The notes beneath the pieces were generated by a model that did not search any database, had not been told where the DNA came from, and worked only from the letters and a program-made list of their open reading frames with translations. From assembly GCA_944474755.1 (NCBI GenBank), contig OX104112.1, positions 5,070,490-5,134,489 of the forward strand: 64,000 nucleotides of DNA, written 5' to 3'. The stretch's first letter is position 1; the number at the start of each line of letters is the position of its first letter. Origin of the DNA: Limnoperna fortunei. Its lineage: Eukaryota; Mollusca; Bivalvia; Mytilida; Modiolidae. A program made the position numbers and the translations under genes. Of this stretch, positions 25,654-37,200 are shown piece after piece.

Positions 25654-26435
25654 GTCAAAACAATTTTTCCTTTTTCGGAATGCGCAAATCACTAGTTGAT
25701 ACTATTAGCCGATAAACTATCGATTTAAAAAATAGATTATTGCCAGCGGGCTCTATGCGAATTAATACATAGTCAGACCTTATATTTGTCAATATTTTAA
25801 ACCGAGTGATAGCGCCCAATGGCAATAATATTTTTCGATTCTAATATGTCTAACAAATGTTTAAAAATTTCGAAGCGGCTCTAAGAGGACGTTTTCTATG
25901 GTATTATTGTTATTTTAAAACTATTTACTTGAAGATATGTTCCAAAAAAGTATGTTAAAGCAAATGCAATTGACATAAACATATATGTTCGTTATTGTAT
26001 TGAATATACGTACCTTTTGAGCTTAAATATTGAGAAATCTGAACGAAATTCCATTGGTCCAGTTAGAAATTAATTATCAGTTGAGCGTATTATGACGTCG
26101 GAATTCTAATTGTGACGTCACAGCGGGCTCTATGCTTTATTAGCTTATTAGAATACACAATATATCCACCTTTAATGCATGTGTATTTTGTCTAATGCTC
26201 TAGCTTCTACAAAGTGCACACGAACTTTATTTCTGCAGTAACTATATTTATTTTGATAATCTTTTACGAAACATTATTTGAACTATGCGAAATAATAATA
26301 CAATGAGTTATGTCTTAAACAATTAAAAAAACATAAACATTAATCACAATTAAACTGAACATCATAAATAAAAATTTAAAAAGAAAATTATACATTTTAC
26401 TATCGTTGGGAAACAATTAATTTCAATCTAAATCG

Positions 26436-26971
26436 GTGTCGACACTATAGCGTTTTAGTCTGACATCTGCGTAGACACTAGAGAGTTTTAGTCTGACATC
26501 AGTGTCGATCGACACTAGAGTTTTAGTCTGACATCGGTGTCGACACTAGAGAGTTTTAGTCTGACATCGGTGTCGACACTAGAGAGTTTTAGTCTTACAC
26601 CGGTGTCGACACTAGAGAGTTTTAGTCTGACATCGGTGTCGACACTAGAGAGTTTTAGTCTGATATCTGTGTCGACACTAGAGAGTTTTAGTCTTACATC
26701 GGTGTCGACACTTGACAGTTTGAGTCTAACATCGGTGTCGACACTAGAGAGTTTTAGTCTGACATCGGTGTCGACACTAGACAGTTTTAGTCTAACATCG
26801 GTGTCGACACTAGAGAGTTTTAGTCTTACATCGGTGTGGACACTAAAGAGTTTAGACTGATATCTTTGTCGACACTAGAGAGTTTTAGTTTAATATCGGT
26901 TGCGACACTAGAGCGTTTTAGTCTGACATCGATGTCGACACAAGAGAGTTTTTGTCTGACATCCGGGCATG
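26436..26971. repeat. 33-bp minisatellite, about 16 copies
   Basis: Each unit carries the perfect 10-bp palindrome GTGTCGACAC (or a one-base variant) followed by 'tagagagttttagtctgaca'. Because 33 is a multiple of three, one plus-strand frame stays open for 107 codons as an 11-residue repeat (S-T-L-E-S-F-S-L-T-S-V). There is no start context, splice site or conserved neighbour to suggest it is translated. One unit near 26507 has an extra 'cgat'-type insertion. Confidence 0.95.
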
Positions 26972-27419
26972 TTGTGCTTGACTAAGCTTTCCTTCCGTAC
27001 GTCAGGATGTGTTCACAGGGTGGAAAACTTCCGTATAAACACGTGATGCCGTAATATGACTTAAATATTTTTGGTAGTAAAACTTCATTCAACAAACAAA
27101 ACCCATCAGCCTTACACTACGTTTATCTTATTTTTGTATGAATAAATTTCGTTGCTTCATTGTTAAAGGTGATTTATTGGTGTTCTCTAAATATAATAAT
27201 ACAGTTTGGGACATTTGCTGTTGTTATTATCTGACCATCAATATGTGTTCCGATATATTATCCTAGATATTTTAAATGGGTTGCTAATGCAAGAGTTTAT
27301 GCATTGATAAGTATTAAGCGACATCTAAAAATCATGTAAACCACTGTTTTAAGTGTTGTAATAGTTTGTAAACAAGGACTCAGATACGAACTGAACAAAT
27401 TTTACGATACGTTAATGTT

Positions 27420-27530
27420 ATTGTTTTGTTTTGGCGTTTAACGCCACTTTAAACAGTATTTCAGCCAAACCTGTAACGTCCAGTGTTTACTGGGGAGAAA
27501 CCCCGAATATCGGTTCCAAATTCCCGGACA
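27420..27530 (-). repeat. tRNA-derived SINE fragment (3' half)
   Basis: On the plus strand: 'tggcgtttaacgccacttta', 'tatttcagccaaacctgtaa', 'cgtccagtgtttactgggga' and 'gaaaccccgaatatcggttc'. This is the reverse complement of the family's 3' body. The tRNA-like half is missing. Confidence 0.7.
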
Positions 27531-28308
27531 CTTGTGTTATTGTTTTGATATAGGAGTGATTGAAGATTTGGCGGCAAAAATGTTTCTCTGGATTATTCAG
27601 ATTAGTCTCTGAATAAAGATACCCATGTTATAGTATGTCGTCTGGTGTGTTGAAAGGTTTGTCATTAAATTACGAAAAAAAGAAAATAAGTGTTCCATTC
27701 TTTAGAAAGATTAAAAAGGAGGAAAATTGTAGAAACCACTAGCAAGCATCCTTAAATAATACATGTATACGTTCTCCTAAGTACAGTGCGGATTATAGTT
27801 GTGAATACTTGTAATAAAATATAATCAACTGCTCGTAAGTGTGTCTTACTTGAGTCCAATCAATTGAATGTATTTATGAATTTGAAAGGTCTTTAATCTA
27901 AAGCAACTGCTCATTACGCTGCTATGTTAGCGACAATTATACCTAGTGAAGCCGACTCAATATAAAACAATCAATTAATGTTTATTAATACAAACCTTTA
28001 TTAAGGTATCCGACCCATAGCTAAAGTTACCGTTTAATTTCATTTTTTCACCAGCAAATACAGCTTTAATTGTAAATAATGATACAAATGAAATAGATTG
28101 TTTACTTTGAGTCAATGTGAAAAGTTTGAGAAAATTTCTAGTTACTAATAATATTTCCGATGTTTGCCAAACATTACCGAGGGCTGCTTCATTAAAAACT
28201 CAATGGATATCCGGAACACTAGCTATGATCACGTAGTCAACTATGGTCCAGATACCGTAATCAAATGTATGTTTCTAATAAAATGGTCTCGCCAATCCTA
28301 CCATGGTG
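27531..28308. other. Spacer and likely 3' UTR of the B-box gene
   Basis: No gene seen. Reverse-strand poly(A) signal candidates ('tttatt' on the plus strand) occur at 27981 and 27997, downstream of the minus-strand stop at 28309. Confidence 0.45.
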
Positions 28309-29442
28309 TTAAGCCCTTGAGAAAACTAAAATACATTCACCGTCATTGTTTGAAACAAACAGTTTTGTAAAATTCTTATTGAACCCTATTGCGTATGGCT
28401 TATTAATTCCATCCTTGAAAGACAACACAACATTTTGAAATTCTCCCCCTCGAGATAGTCTACAAATGCTGTTTGATTCTCTACAGGCAACATACAGGTT
28501 ACCTGCCTCGTCAACTGTCATGGCTTCCGGTCCTTCTAGCGTTTTATAGGGTTTTTTCTTTAGTTTTTCCCCATCATTTCTTTGAACTCTAGCGTCACTT
28601 TCCTTGCCACGTTTGTTTTCATCAGTCTTTATTCCGCAATTTTCAATCACCTGGCCATTTTCATCTATATGTTGCGTCATGTATGTAAAATGATGTTTAC
28701 CGTCGGGTTCGTTACAAGAAAGTTGATTAAAGTCATATGACGTATGATAAATTGTATTTTGTGGTCCAGGAAACAGATACCAGATGAAGCCACCGTGGCT
28801 GATATTAATAGTCGATACTTCCTGTCCTAAATTATCTAAAATATAAATAACACCACGCCCACCTAAAAATAAATTGTTCTGTATTACGGCAATCCCATAA
28901 CATTTATTTTTTAGTGCTAATGATTTGCCGGCTTTTACTGGCGTGCATGAGATATCTAGGAACTGTATTGCTTGAACCGAGTCTAATGTAACGACAGCCT
29001 TCTTACCACCAGGAATAATTGCTATGTCCCAAGGTTCTCCTAATAAAATGACGTTCGGTAAATTATCACCTTTTGAGTCGTATACTAGTAAATTTCTGCT
29101 GTTTGTATTGCAAACAAGGATTCGGTTGTCATCTGTCACGGCAAGACTAGATATGAACACGCTCTTTTCGTGTTCGATTTTAATTGTGCCGCTTGCAATA
29201 AATTTCTTGGTAGCCGGAATAATTATCTGCCCTTTATATTCTTTGACATTTGTCTTGGTTGAAACAAATGTACAACCGCGAATTGAACCAACTTCACTAA
29301 TACGGTGTAACGAAAATCTAGGTTCTTGTTTATGTGTATTTAAGCAAGTTATGCAAAATCCTTCATTGCAATCGGAACAAAACATCGCTGCGCGTGTGGA
29401 TTTATCATTTTGAGAGCAGGGATGACAAAGACACGTAGTCAT
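28309..29442 (-). CDS. B-box zinc-finger protein with a C-terminal beta-propeller-like region (TRIM-like, no RING)
   Basis: A 377-residue protein, complete in one exon. An N-terminal zinc-binding cluster is visible: C6-x2-C9, C22-x2-C25, C30-x2-C33, H37 and H46, the B-box spacing. There is no RING domain before it and no clear coiled coil after it. From about residue 85 the sequence shows repeating strands of NHL/beta-propeller type: S-L-A-V-T-D-D-N-R-I-L-V, W-D-I-A-I-I-P, C-Y-G-I-A-V-I, A-M-T-V-D-E-A-G-N-L-Y-V-A and P-Y-A-I-G-F-N. Such proteins are abundant in bivalves, and relatives act as ubiquitin-pathway or RNA-binding adaptors. Without a RING it probably lacks ligase activity of its own (inference). 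On the minus strand 'attttttcag' ends about 10 nt before the ATG, so a 5' UTR intron probably splices just ahead of the start. Confidence 0.88.
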   Translation of the reverse strand: MTTCLCHPCSQNDKSTRAAMFCSDCNEGFCITCLNTHKQEPRFSLHRISEVGSIRGCTFVSTKTNVKEYKGQIIIPATKKFIASGTIKIEHEKSVFISSLAVTDDNRILVCNTNSRNLLVYDSKGDNLPNVILLGEPWDIAIIPGGKKAVVTLDSVQAIQFLDISCTPVKAGKSLALKNKCYGIAVIQNNLFLGGRGVIYILDNLGQEVSTINISHGGFIWYLFPGPQNTIYHTSYDFNQLSCNEPDGKHHFTYMTQHIDENGQVIENCGIKTDENKRGKESDARVQRNDGEKLKKKPYKTLEGPEAMTVDEAGNLYVACRESNSICRLSRGGEFQNVVLSFKDGINKPYAIGFNKNFTKLFVSNNDGECILVFSRA

Positions 29443-29453
29443 TGTTTCGCTGA
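29443..29453 (-). promoter_or_regulatory. Likely 3' splice site of a 5' UTR intron
   Basis: Read on the minus strand, a T-rich tract and CAG ('attttttcag') are followed by 'cgaaaca' and then the ATG of the B-box gene. This makes a first non-coding exon upstream (higher coordinates) likely. Confidence 0.55.
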
Positions 29454-29604
29454 AAAAAATAATAAATACACATTTTATTGCTGATCTAAAAAATATTTAT
29501 ATAGACTAATTGTTTAAAAAAATTCGTATTATTACCAAACAGGTTTCGATCAATTTATGCCATAGCAATTATGGACAATGACTTACAGACAATTTTTAGC
29601 AAAA

Positions 29605-29808
29605 TAATAACGTCTACACGTTACTGGGGGAGGAAACCGGACCAGTAGTGAAAACCTCCGACCTTCGGTAGGAAAACTGATAGGGTTTGTCAGGTAAGGC
29701 CGAATTCCTACACATACTGACTGCAGTAAAGCTCGAACCAACAACCTCGGTGTTCACAAGCAGGTGATGACAAACTACCGTTATCACTTGGACACCGAAG
29801 CCTTTAAA
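29605..29808 (-). repeat. tRNA-derived SINE, diverged
   Basis: Plus-strand landmarks (reverse complement of the family): 'cgtctacacgttactggggg', 'gaaaacctccgaccttcggt', 'aggaaaactgatagggtttg', 'ctgactgcagtaaagctcga' and 'caacctcggtgttcacaagc'. The B box is degraded. Confidence 0.75.
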
Positions 29809-29829
29809 AGTATAAAGAATACATCGCAT

Positions 29830-30739
29830 TTATTTACTTCCAACAGAACCCACGTCATATAGATATATGCATCGGTTCCCTGTTCTGAATTGTGCAGCTT
29901 CTCCTAGGGGCGTTGAGGAGGAAGATACAAGTTTATTACGGTTAACCAGTGTTTATTACTAATATATAGGAAGATAAATCGGGGATCAATGATTGGACGG
30001 TTTTCGAGGATACATAGACACAAGCTTGGATATAACTGGGACTCGACGACAACAAAATGGAATTTTCTGTTTTTCCTATCATTTATTTCCGTGTATATCC
30101 CATTCACTGTCCTTCTGCATTACCTTTTTTTAAAAAGTATAAAAATGTTAACATGCTCTTTTACTTATTATAACTATTATAACTGTAATTTTAGAACATC
30201 GGTTAATAATTTAATCAATTTGTAAGCTGATATCTAATTGGCCTATTTAAATAGAGCAACCCATATTTTACGATAAAACTTTATCACATGACCTATTCTT
30301 ACGCCGAGTAAAATTTAAATTGTTCAATGACGTCATCTCTGTTTTGGCCGTAAAATTGTAAAGCATTATCTTTAAATTAAATTATTAAGATTGCAGTTAC
30401 TTAGGCTTAAACATACCCAAACTAGGCCACATCGTTTAGCATGTTCAAAAATTTGAAATATACCACACTTTACCAAATCAATTTGTCAATAAATATACAA
30501 TAATCGTACATTGTCAGAAAATATATAGTTTATTTATACAAGCCTTAGAAACAGGTAGAAATGCGATGCTCTGCGAATATTGTTTTCATTTATTCTGCAA
30601 CCAGAAAATCCATTTAACACTAATGAAAAACATGAAAAAGTGCACTACTTGTCGATTTTTGACTTGAAATTTTTTGCCCGTATTCCAATGATAGCCTGAC
30701 GTCACAAACACATATGGGTATTCAACAACATAACGTAAA
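29830..30739. other. Intergenic, nothing recognised
   Basis: Overlapping short frames near 29900-30225 are AT-driven and lack any domain or splice context. No repeat recognised. Confidence 0.45.
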
Positions 30740-30946
30740 CCTGTTTGTTTGTTTGAAGGTTTATAACGCCAATTTCAGCAGTACCCGGAGAAAACCCCCT
30801 ACCTGCGGTAGGAAAACTGGCAATCCTTGTTAATTACGATCGGAGTCGAGTACACCCTGCCTGCAGTGAGAATCGAACCAGCAATCTCAGTGTTGACAGA
30901 CCACGTGATCAATAGTAGACAAACTACCTTGACCACTCGGCCACCG
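30740..30946 (-). repeat. tRNA-derived SINE, near full length
   Basis: The minus strand reads: A-box-like 'gtggccgagtggtcaaggta', 'gtttgtctactattgatcac', 'gtggtctgtcaacactgaga', B box 'tggttcgattctcact', 'gcaggcagggtgtactcgac', 'ttgccagttttcctaccgca' and 'ggttttctccgggtactgct'. The 'tttgtttgtttg' end is the tail. Part of the body is deleted ('aacgccaatttcagcagtac'). Confidence 0.9.
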
Positions 30947-30950
30947 TTTT

Positions 30951-32825
30951 TGTACGAGTTTGCTTAAAATATTAAGGATTGGAAATAATATTTTACGACA
31001 GCTTTCTTGGTATTGAAAGTCTTGTACTGGCGAAAACAATTAAAACAACAGCAACAATAACAACAATTAACAACAAACTTTATGAATGTATAAAGAACAT
31101 ACCTAAGTTAAATGAACAGCCAACAACCTATAATAAACGCTATCAGTTTTACAATGTAATATCTGTAGTCATATGCCTTACGTCCGAAGTCTTTTGATAA
31201 AACATATCTATCAATAATACCACTTCACAAAATTTAAACAGGTAAAAGATAAATGAAAATATGTTTGTTGAATGTTTACTGAACACCGGTAACATTTTAG
31301 TTTGTAAGAGTTGTGTCCCTTTCAAGTGTTTGCACTGGACTTTTTAATATTACATCAACACCTGAAAGATGATACTTTAAATTGCATGTAGGTTCGTGGT
31401 TATCTCTCTTGACATAGCGCACGGTATTGGGGCCTCTAAACGTAACGTCCTTTTAGCTTTTGTTTTACGAGCAAGCGCTTTTAAAAGAGTGTCCTAGTCT
31501 CTAGATTTGTGTGTCGATGTGCACAATAAATAACCATTTTATGCACACATCGTATTTAAATTCGTACACATACAAAGTTTTGTGCATTAATATTTTCCTT
31601 AGCGAGTATATTTCTAATATTTTATTCAACTACATAAAATCGCTTGACGTCGAATAAAAAAGTTAAAAACAATGGCGGTAACGAAAACGACTAGTCATGA
31701 CAAAACCGGTGTAAATGTATGTTGTACTAAAAAACTTCTTGGACAAATTATTAAGAAAAAACGCATATCTAAAATGTTATTAAATTTTTTCAAAGTGTAA
31801 ATTAAAAGGGCGCCAAAAAGCTTCAAAAGTTGAAATAAATCGTTAACAATACATCGAAACAAATTTTAAAAAAAATGCAAAATTAAAATTAAGACAAAAA
31901 GGCATTTTTGAAAAAGTTTTAATTTTTCAATTAAACAATTTTAAAGAAGAAATTAAAAAACCAAATTGCAGCTTCCTTTATTTCTGTCCCAATATTTACA
32001 GAAATTCAATGTTATGATTACGTCGTCAAACTTTATAACGAAGTTTTCTTTTCGTTAGCTTATTCGGTAATTATAACATCGTTGATTCCAAAATAAAAAA
32101 ACGCCCTGCCATAATAAAGTTTAAGCTATCATTCAATAATCTATCTTAAACTTTTATAGGATACATCGAAAAAACAGAAAGATATGACATGTTTTTTTAA
32201 CACATACGCCGTGTTTATAGTCAGCATAACATATGAATAGATTATCAATCACGTCAACTGTATGAAGTATTGCAAACAACATTGTCCTGTAACGAATATA
32301 ATGTTTTATTTTATTGATTTATAATACCGATTCTATAGTGTTTGGTATACGCGTTGTAACATTGTGCTATCGCAAGTTATTCCGTAGTTTTAATTATAGT
32401 CGCTTCACATAAAAACTGAGTGGTATAGACCGTTAGGTATCTAATAATGGTCAACAATATGAAAACGCTGGAGTTTGGAGTTTAAGCCTGACTTCGGACA
32501 AGCTCGACTCAATACAAACAACACTATCGCCATCGCCCAAATATTTTGCTCATTGTTTCAATACGACAATGAATGAACAAACAGATGCGTAAATGATAAC
32601 ATAGAAACCGTAAACCTAGGAATAATTGTGTTAATTCAATAAGATTGTATAAAATGCACATATATTAGATACACAATTTTTGGGGAAAAGATTTTCAAGG
32701 TTATTGATATTGTAAACAATTGTTAGTATTGCTGATTTGATCAGGAATCGTTCTAGAGGGGTCACATCAGGGGAACATAATGTAAAGCATTCATCAACGC
32801 TTTTTGCACACATATTATTATTTAT
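30951..32825. other. Intergenic, AT-rich, nothing recognised
   Basis: No supported exon pair, repeat or RNA gene. The 72-codon frame at 30979-31197 is Thr/Asn/Ile-rich from AT bias. Confidence 0.5.
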
Positions 32826-33335
32826 AAATAATTCTATTTATGCTGTAATTTATTTATATTAAGTGCTTTGATTGGATAAAAACACTTAAATGGCGTCATT
32901 TCAGATAATTTATATTTCGATATTTCCTCTGAGCGGACTACTTTCAGTATCCAATGTAAACAAGATGGCGTCCTCCTAGCGTAACGTCAGGGAAAGGGAA
33001 CCATGTTTTTTTCTATCAATATCTACTAAACCGCGATTCATTTGGTACTATGTTTTGCATATCTCTAGGCTTTCCGGCCTAGGTACGTTTTGAGCTCTAG
33101 ATGGCTTTCGGTAACTGTTTTTGCTGTTTTAAAAATAGCAACGATAATTTTACAAAATTATAAGGATTAAACACTGAGTTTTAGTAAATTATGAATGTGT
33201 AAACTCCGGCGACTCCGTCACAACCTTGACATAAAGTCTTTCGGACTTCATTTAGTTTTTTAGTGAGTCGCCGGAGTTCACACATTGATAATTTTCTATA
33301 ACCCAGTGTTTAATCCTATACAATATAGTAACAAA
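32826..33335. repeat. Dispersed hairpin-bearing repeat, copy 2
   Basis: Colinear with 24287-24950. Shared: 'aagtgctttgattggataaa', 'gcggactactttcagtatcc', 'gagctctagatggctttcgg' and 'taactgtttttgctgtttta'. The 3' part (33160-33319) is an imperfect hairpin: 'ataaggattaaacactgag' pairs with 'cccagtgtttaatcctat', and the inner 'aaactccggcgactc' with 'gagtcgccggagtt'. Here the inner arms carry CCGGCGAC/GTCGCCGG where copy 1 has GTCGAC-type sequence. Confidence 0.8.
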
Positions 33336-34278
33336 AATCTATCTGTGTGGAAAAGAAAAGATATTACATGCCTGACATCAATAGGTACATTGAGGCTTTA
33401 ATATGTAAAGCTCAAGTCGTTTATAATTAATCTAAAATAACCAATACACACAAATGCTTAGAAGGGGAGTCAAATATGCCTTTAACCGTTGGATATATCT
33501 CGACATATAACATGGACAACAGTTTACTATTCTATTGTTACTATGATTTTTTGTGATAAAAAGTACAACTTTACTTCAACAATAACACTGAACACAATTA
33601 GAACAAACAACGATAACTTTAACTGACAGCTTTTGTTTCGGTATAATTACTGTCAGATAGTGTAGTTCTAAAATCAGTCCCTTTGGTCCCAATATTTCCT
33701 CAAAAACATCGGGATCTTCATCTGTTTTTGTTTTGTTGGCAGACGATAATCATCACTATGACCTTGACCAACTTAGTGAAAAGTTCTCGTTCAGCTGTTC
33801 CCGTTTGACTCCGCCCATTTATAATGACGTTAGTCTGCTCATATGACTATGGGAGAGTACCACAACGCTATTTATCCTTTGTATTAATTTGTTTCTTAGA
33901 TATTACGGTGTTCCCAATGCTAATGTGTCTGTCTAACATGATGAGGTATTGTTTTATTTATGGAATATTTTATATTAGAAAGCAAATAAAATTAAATTAA
34001 CATCTTTAATTTTTGAATAATATTTTATGACATTCTGTTTCACTACTAGAACAAAATCGTTATAATAAACGGAATGACTATATATAATTTAAACTGTACT
34101 CTGTTCGAACGTAATGCAACTGTTACATGTGTCTGCAATATTAAATAAGTATACTAGACTACACGCAAAATAGTAATTTAGTTGTTAAAACTTAGAAATC
34201 GTTAATTGTTGGTACAAACTTCATTGATTGTTGTTATTGTTGTTGAAAGCGTCGTCTACAACAGTTACTTCTGTAACA
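33336..34278. other. Upstream region of the C4-like gene
   Basis: No gene or repeat recognised. It presumably contains the promoter and 5' UTR of the gene starting at 34279, but I could not single out a TATA box in such AT-rich DNA. Confidence 0.4.
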
Positions 34279-37200
34279 ATGTGTAATGCTTTTTTTGCTT
34301 CATTTCTGATTCTACACATTTTTATAAATGTTTCGTATTCGGATGTTATTGAGAATCGGCCTTTAAATGGCGAATCCACTAGTCTGGAGTCCTGCAAATA
34401 TCAACTTGGTAAGAACAATCTATTTTAGTATGCATGGGCAAAATGACGCAATAACATATCTGAATACGCAAATAAGAAAATGTTTAAATAATTAATATAT
34501 CACGTAATAGATATTTGCGGGTAAATCAGAGTTTCCTCGTACTGTTAAACCGTTATAATGAATTGTATAATCATAATTTAGTGTCTATTTGTGTTGTTTT
34601 TATTCACATTACTTTGTTTTGTCAAATTTGTTTATTACAGTGTATGTGCAGGACTCAAATGAACAGTAAAAACTACGATTTAGCTTAAACATACCCGAAC
34701 GTTTCGTTTAACGTCGCAATGATCAGTTTTATGGTATATTTAAAATAAAATAAATATTTTCTGTGCATGTGATGCAAACTGACGATAAAAAATCCATACC
34801 ATCCCGGGTTGTAACACGTGAAAAGACACTACACACCCCTGACAGATTGATCGCGACATAATATCGCGGGGAGGAATTTCTAAATAGAGATGGATGACAA
34901 TATACACCTAATAAAGCTTGTACACGGATGCATTGCAATTTTTTAGCAAATAGCACACCCACCAGTTTTCCTTTTCAAACGTAAAAGTAATAACACATAT
35001 AAGAGAATGTTTCATTTTTTGTCAAATGATTTTACAAAAACGTTCATAATTATATTTAATATAATATACAATTTAAACGTGCCAAAAATACAAATACTGT
35101 CGTGTTGCTATTAAATATTGATGTATCAACATATTTAACGTTTACAACTTTGTTTATACCTCTAATTATTTTATGTCATACAATTCTGTATTTTTAATTG
35201 GAAGATTTTATTGAGAATATTGTAATGAGACGAGATCAACAATAAAGTTATACAGGTATTTTATAAACCAGTGGTTTTACCTGTATTATTTACATGTACA
35301 TATAAGCAAACGTGAAATTTATTTATATTGCAAACTTAAAAGGTAAATATTTAAAAACGTATTGTTGTGACCATTATTTTTACCTTACCATACCAGACGG
35401 TTTAGATAATATCCCTTCATATATTCTTTACCGAAATATTCATTGGGATGGTGATCTACACCATTAATAATATTTATGCCAGTCAGAAATTAAAAATGAC
35501 CGGCATTAAGCGACTTTGAGTTTAACAATGTTCAAATGCCATCAGAATTCATCTATTTAAATGAGCTTCAGAAAGCATCTGGTTTTACTTAAAGGTCAAT
35601 CAAAGAATGTAATTCACAGTATCGATCAATTACTGAACAAATTTGATCTGCAGAAAATTTAAGGTAAATCTTTGTCGGTACTGTTTTTATGCCTTAAAGG
35701 TGACACTGTTGTAGTATGAAAATCAGTTAAGCATATTTTGAATTACTCCTTGACTAGTCTAGGAGAAAGACCTTTATACAAGCCATTTGCTGATTAATTC
35801 ATCAATATTAAATTGTTTATTTCAATTTTACATTTTAAATGTATTGTATATGTGTCCTTTTAAACGGTTAAACCCCACCTTTAAGTGTCAATTTTTATGC
35901 GATCAATTTAAAACTAATGATATTAATAATCAATATAAAACAAGGTAAAATAAAAGTGAAAATGTAGAGCTATTGACAGCACCTATGTTGTCGGATATAT
36001 AACTCCGTTTTTGTTAATAGTTTTTCTTTTGTGTCTGCCAGTTTTTGACTTCCGAATAATAACAGTCACTGTACTTTTAAACATAATTTAGGCTATTGTT
36101 GTTATGTTGTTTGTTTCAGGTACAAACCCAACTGAGTGCAAGTGGAAACTGTCGATAGGTAACACTTGCTGTTTTTAGAAAAAGAAACAAATAACATAAA
36201 ATCTGCTCAGAAGTTCATGACGCAACAAATGGAAACTGAGGTGGCAGAAATAAGGACTGCATACATTAAAATATCAAAACAGGTACAGAAGCTGACATCG
36301 CGGTAAATAATGAAAATGGTACGTTCAAATTTAAATTCTGATATATTACACATACAGGATTGGGATTGGTAACCGCGTAATCGAGGTTATTGCTCCTGGA
36401 GTTGTCAACACGTGTTTGTTGGTTCTAGTCTAACATTAGGTAAGGTACACAAAACGACAAGAATTGACATTTATAATTTTTGTACCTTCTGTGATGATAT
36501 TGTTGTAATTACTTTATAGTTATTCTCTTCATTCTAACGGCAACGTAATAATGATTGACATATGTTTTAAGTCTTTTATAATGTTACTTAATTTAAAGAA
36601 GCAGAGTGAGTACATATTCATGCTACTCTTCTATTGATGTATATATTATTTGTCAATTAGTAGGAAACAAACATTAATGCTAGCTAAATATGAAAGAGCC
36701 ATTGTTTTTATTGGGTTATATGAGGACTTTATACAATTAAAGAAAAAAATGTGTTATATTAATACATTTGCCGTCTCATGTAAACACATTGTTTATTATT
36801 TTTCTTAATTTACTTTTTATTGGATATGATAATTATAGGATAATTAATTGGGCGGAGTGAATATCCAAAATATGATCACGAGTGCCGCATAACGCATCTG
36901 ATTAAACGAGTGCGCGGAACTTGTTCCGCGCACGAGTTCAATCTGATGCTTTATGCGGCACGAGTGATCACATTTTGGATATTCACGATGCCCAATTGAA
37001 TATCCCATTTATTATATAGATCAAAACTTTTTCAGTAAAATTTTCATGCTTAATCCTAAATTTTATGAACGGCGGATAAATATCTGTATAGTACAAAACC
37101 ATTGTGACGTTTTGGCGGGGAAAAATTCGAGAGTGAAAATAAACGATAATTTTCACATGTGATTTACCGTGATTTCTGTACCTCGGAAAATTCGATATTT

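Noticed and set aside
26537..26860. 107-codon repeat protein
   Set aside because: The frame exists because the minisatellite unit is 33 bp. There is no start context, splice site or other coding evidence.
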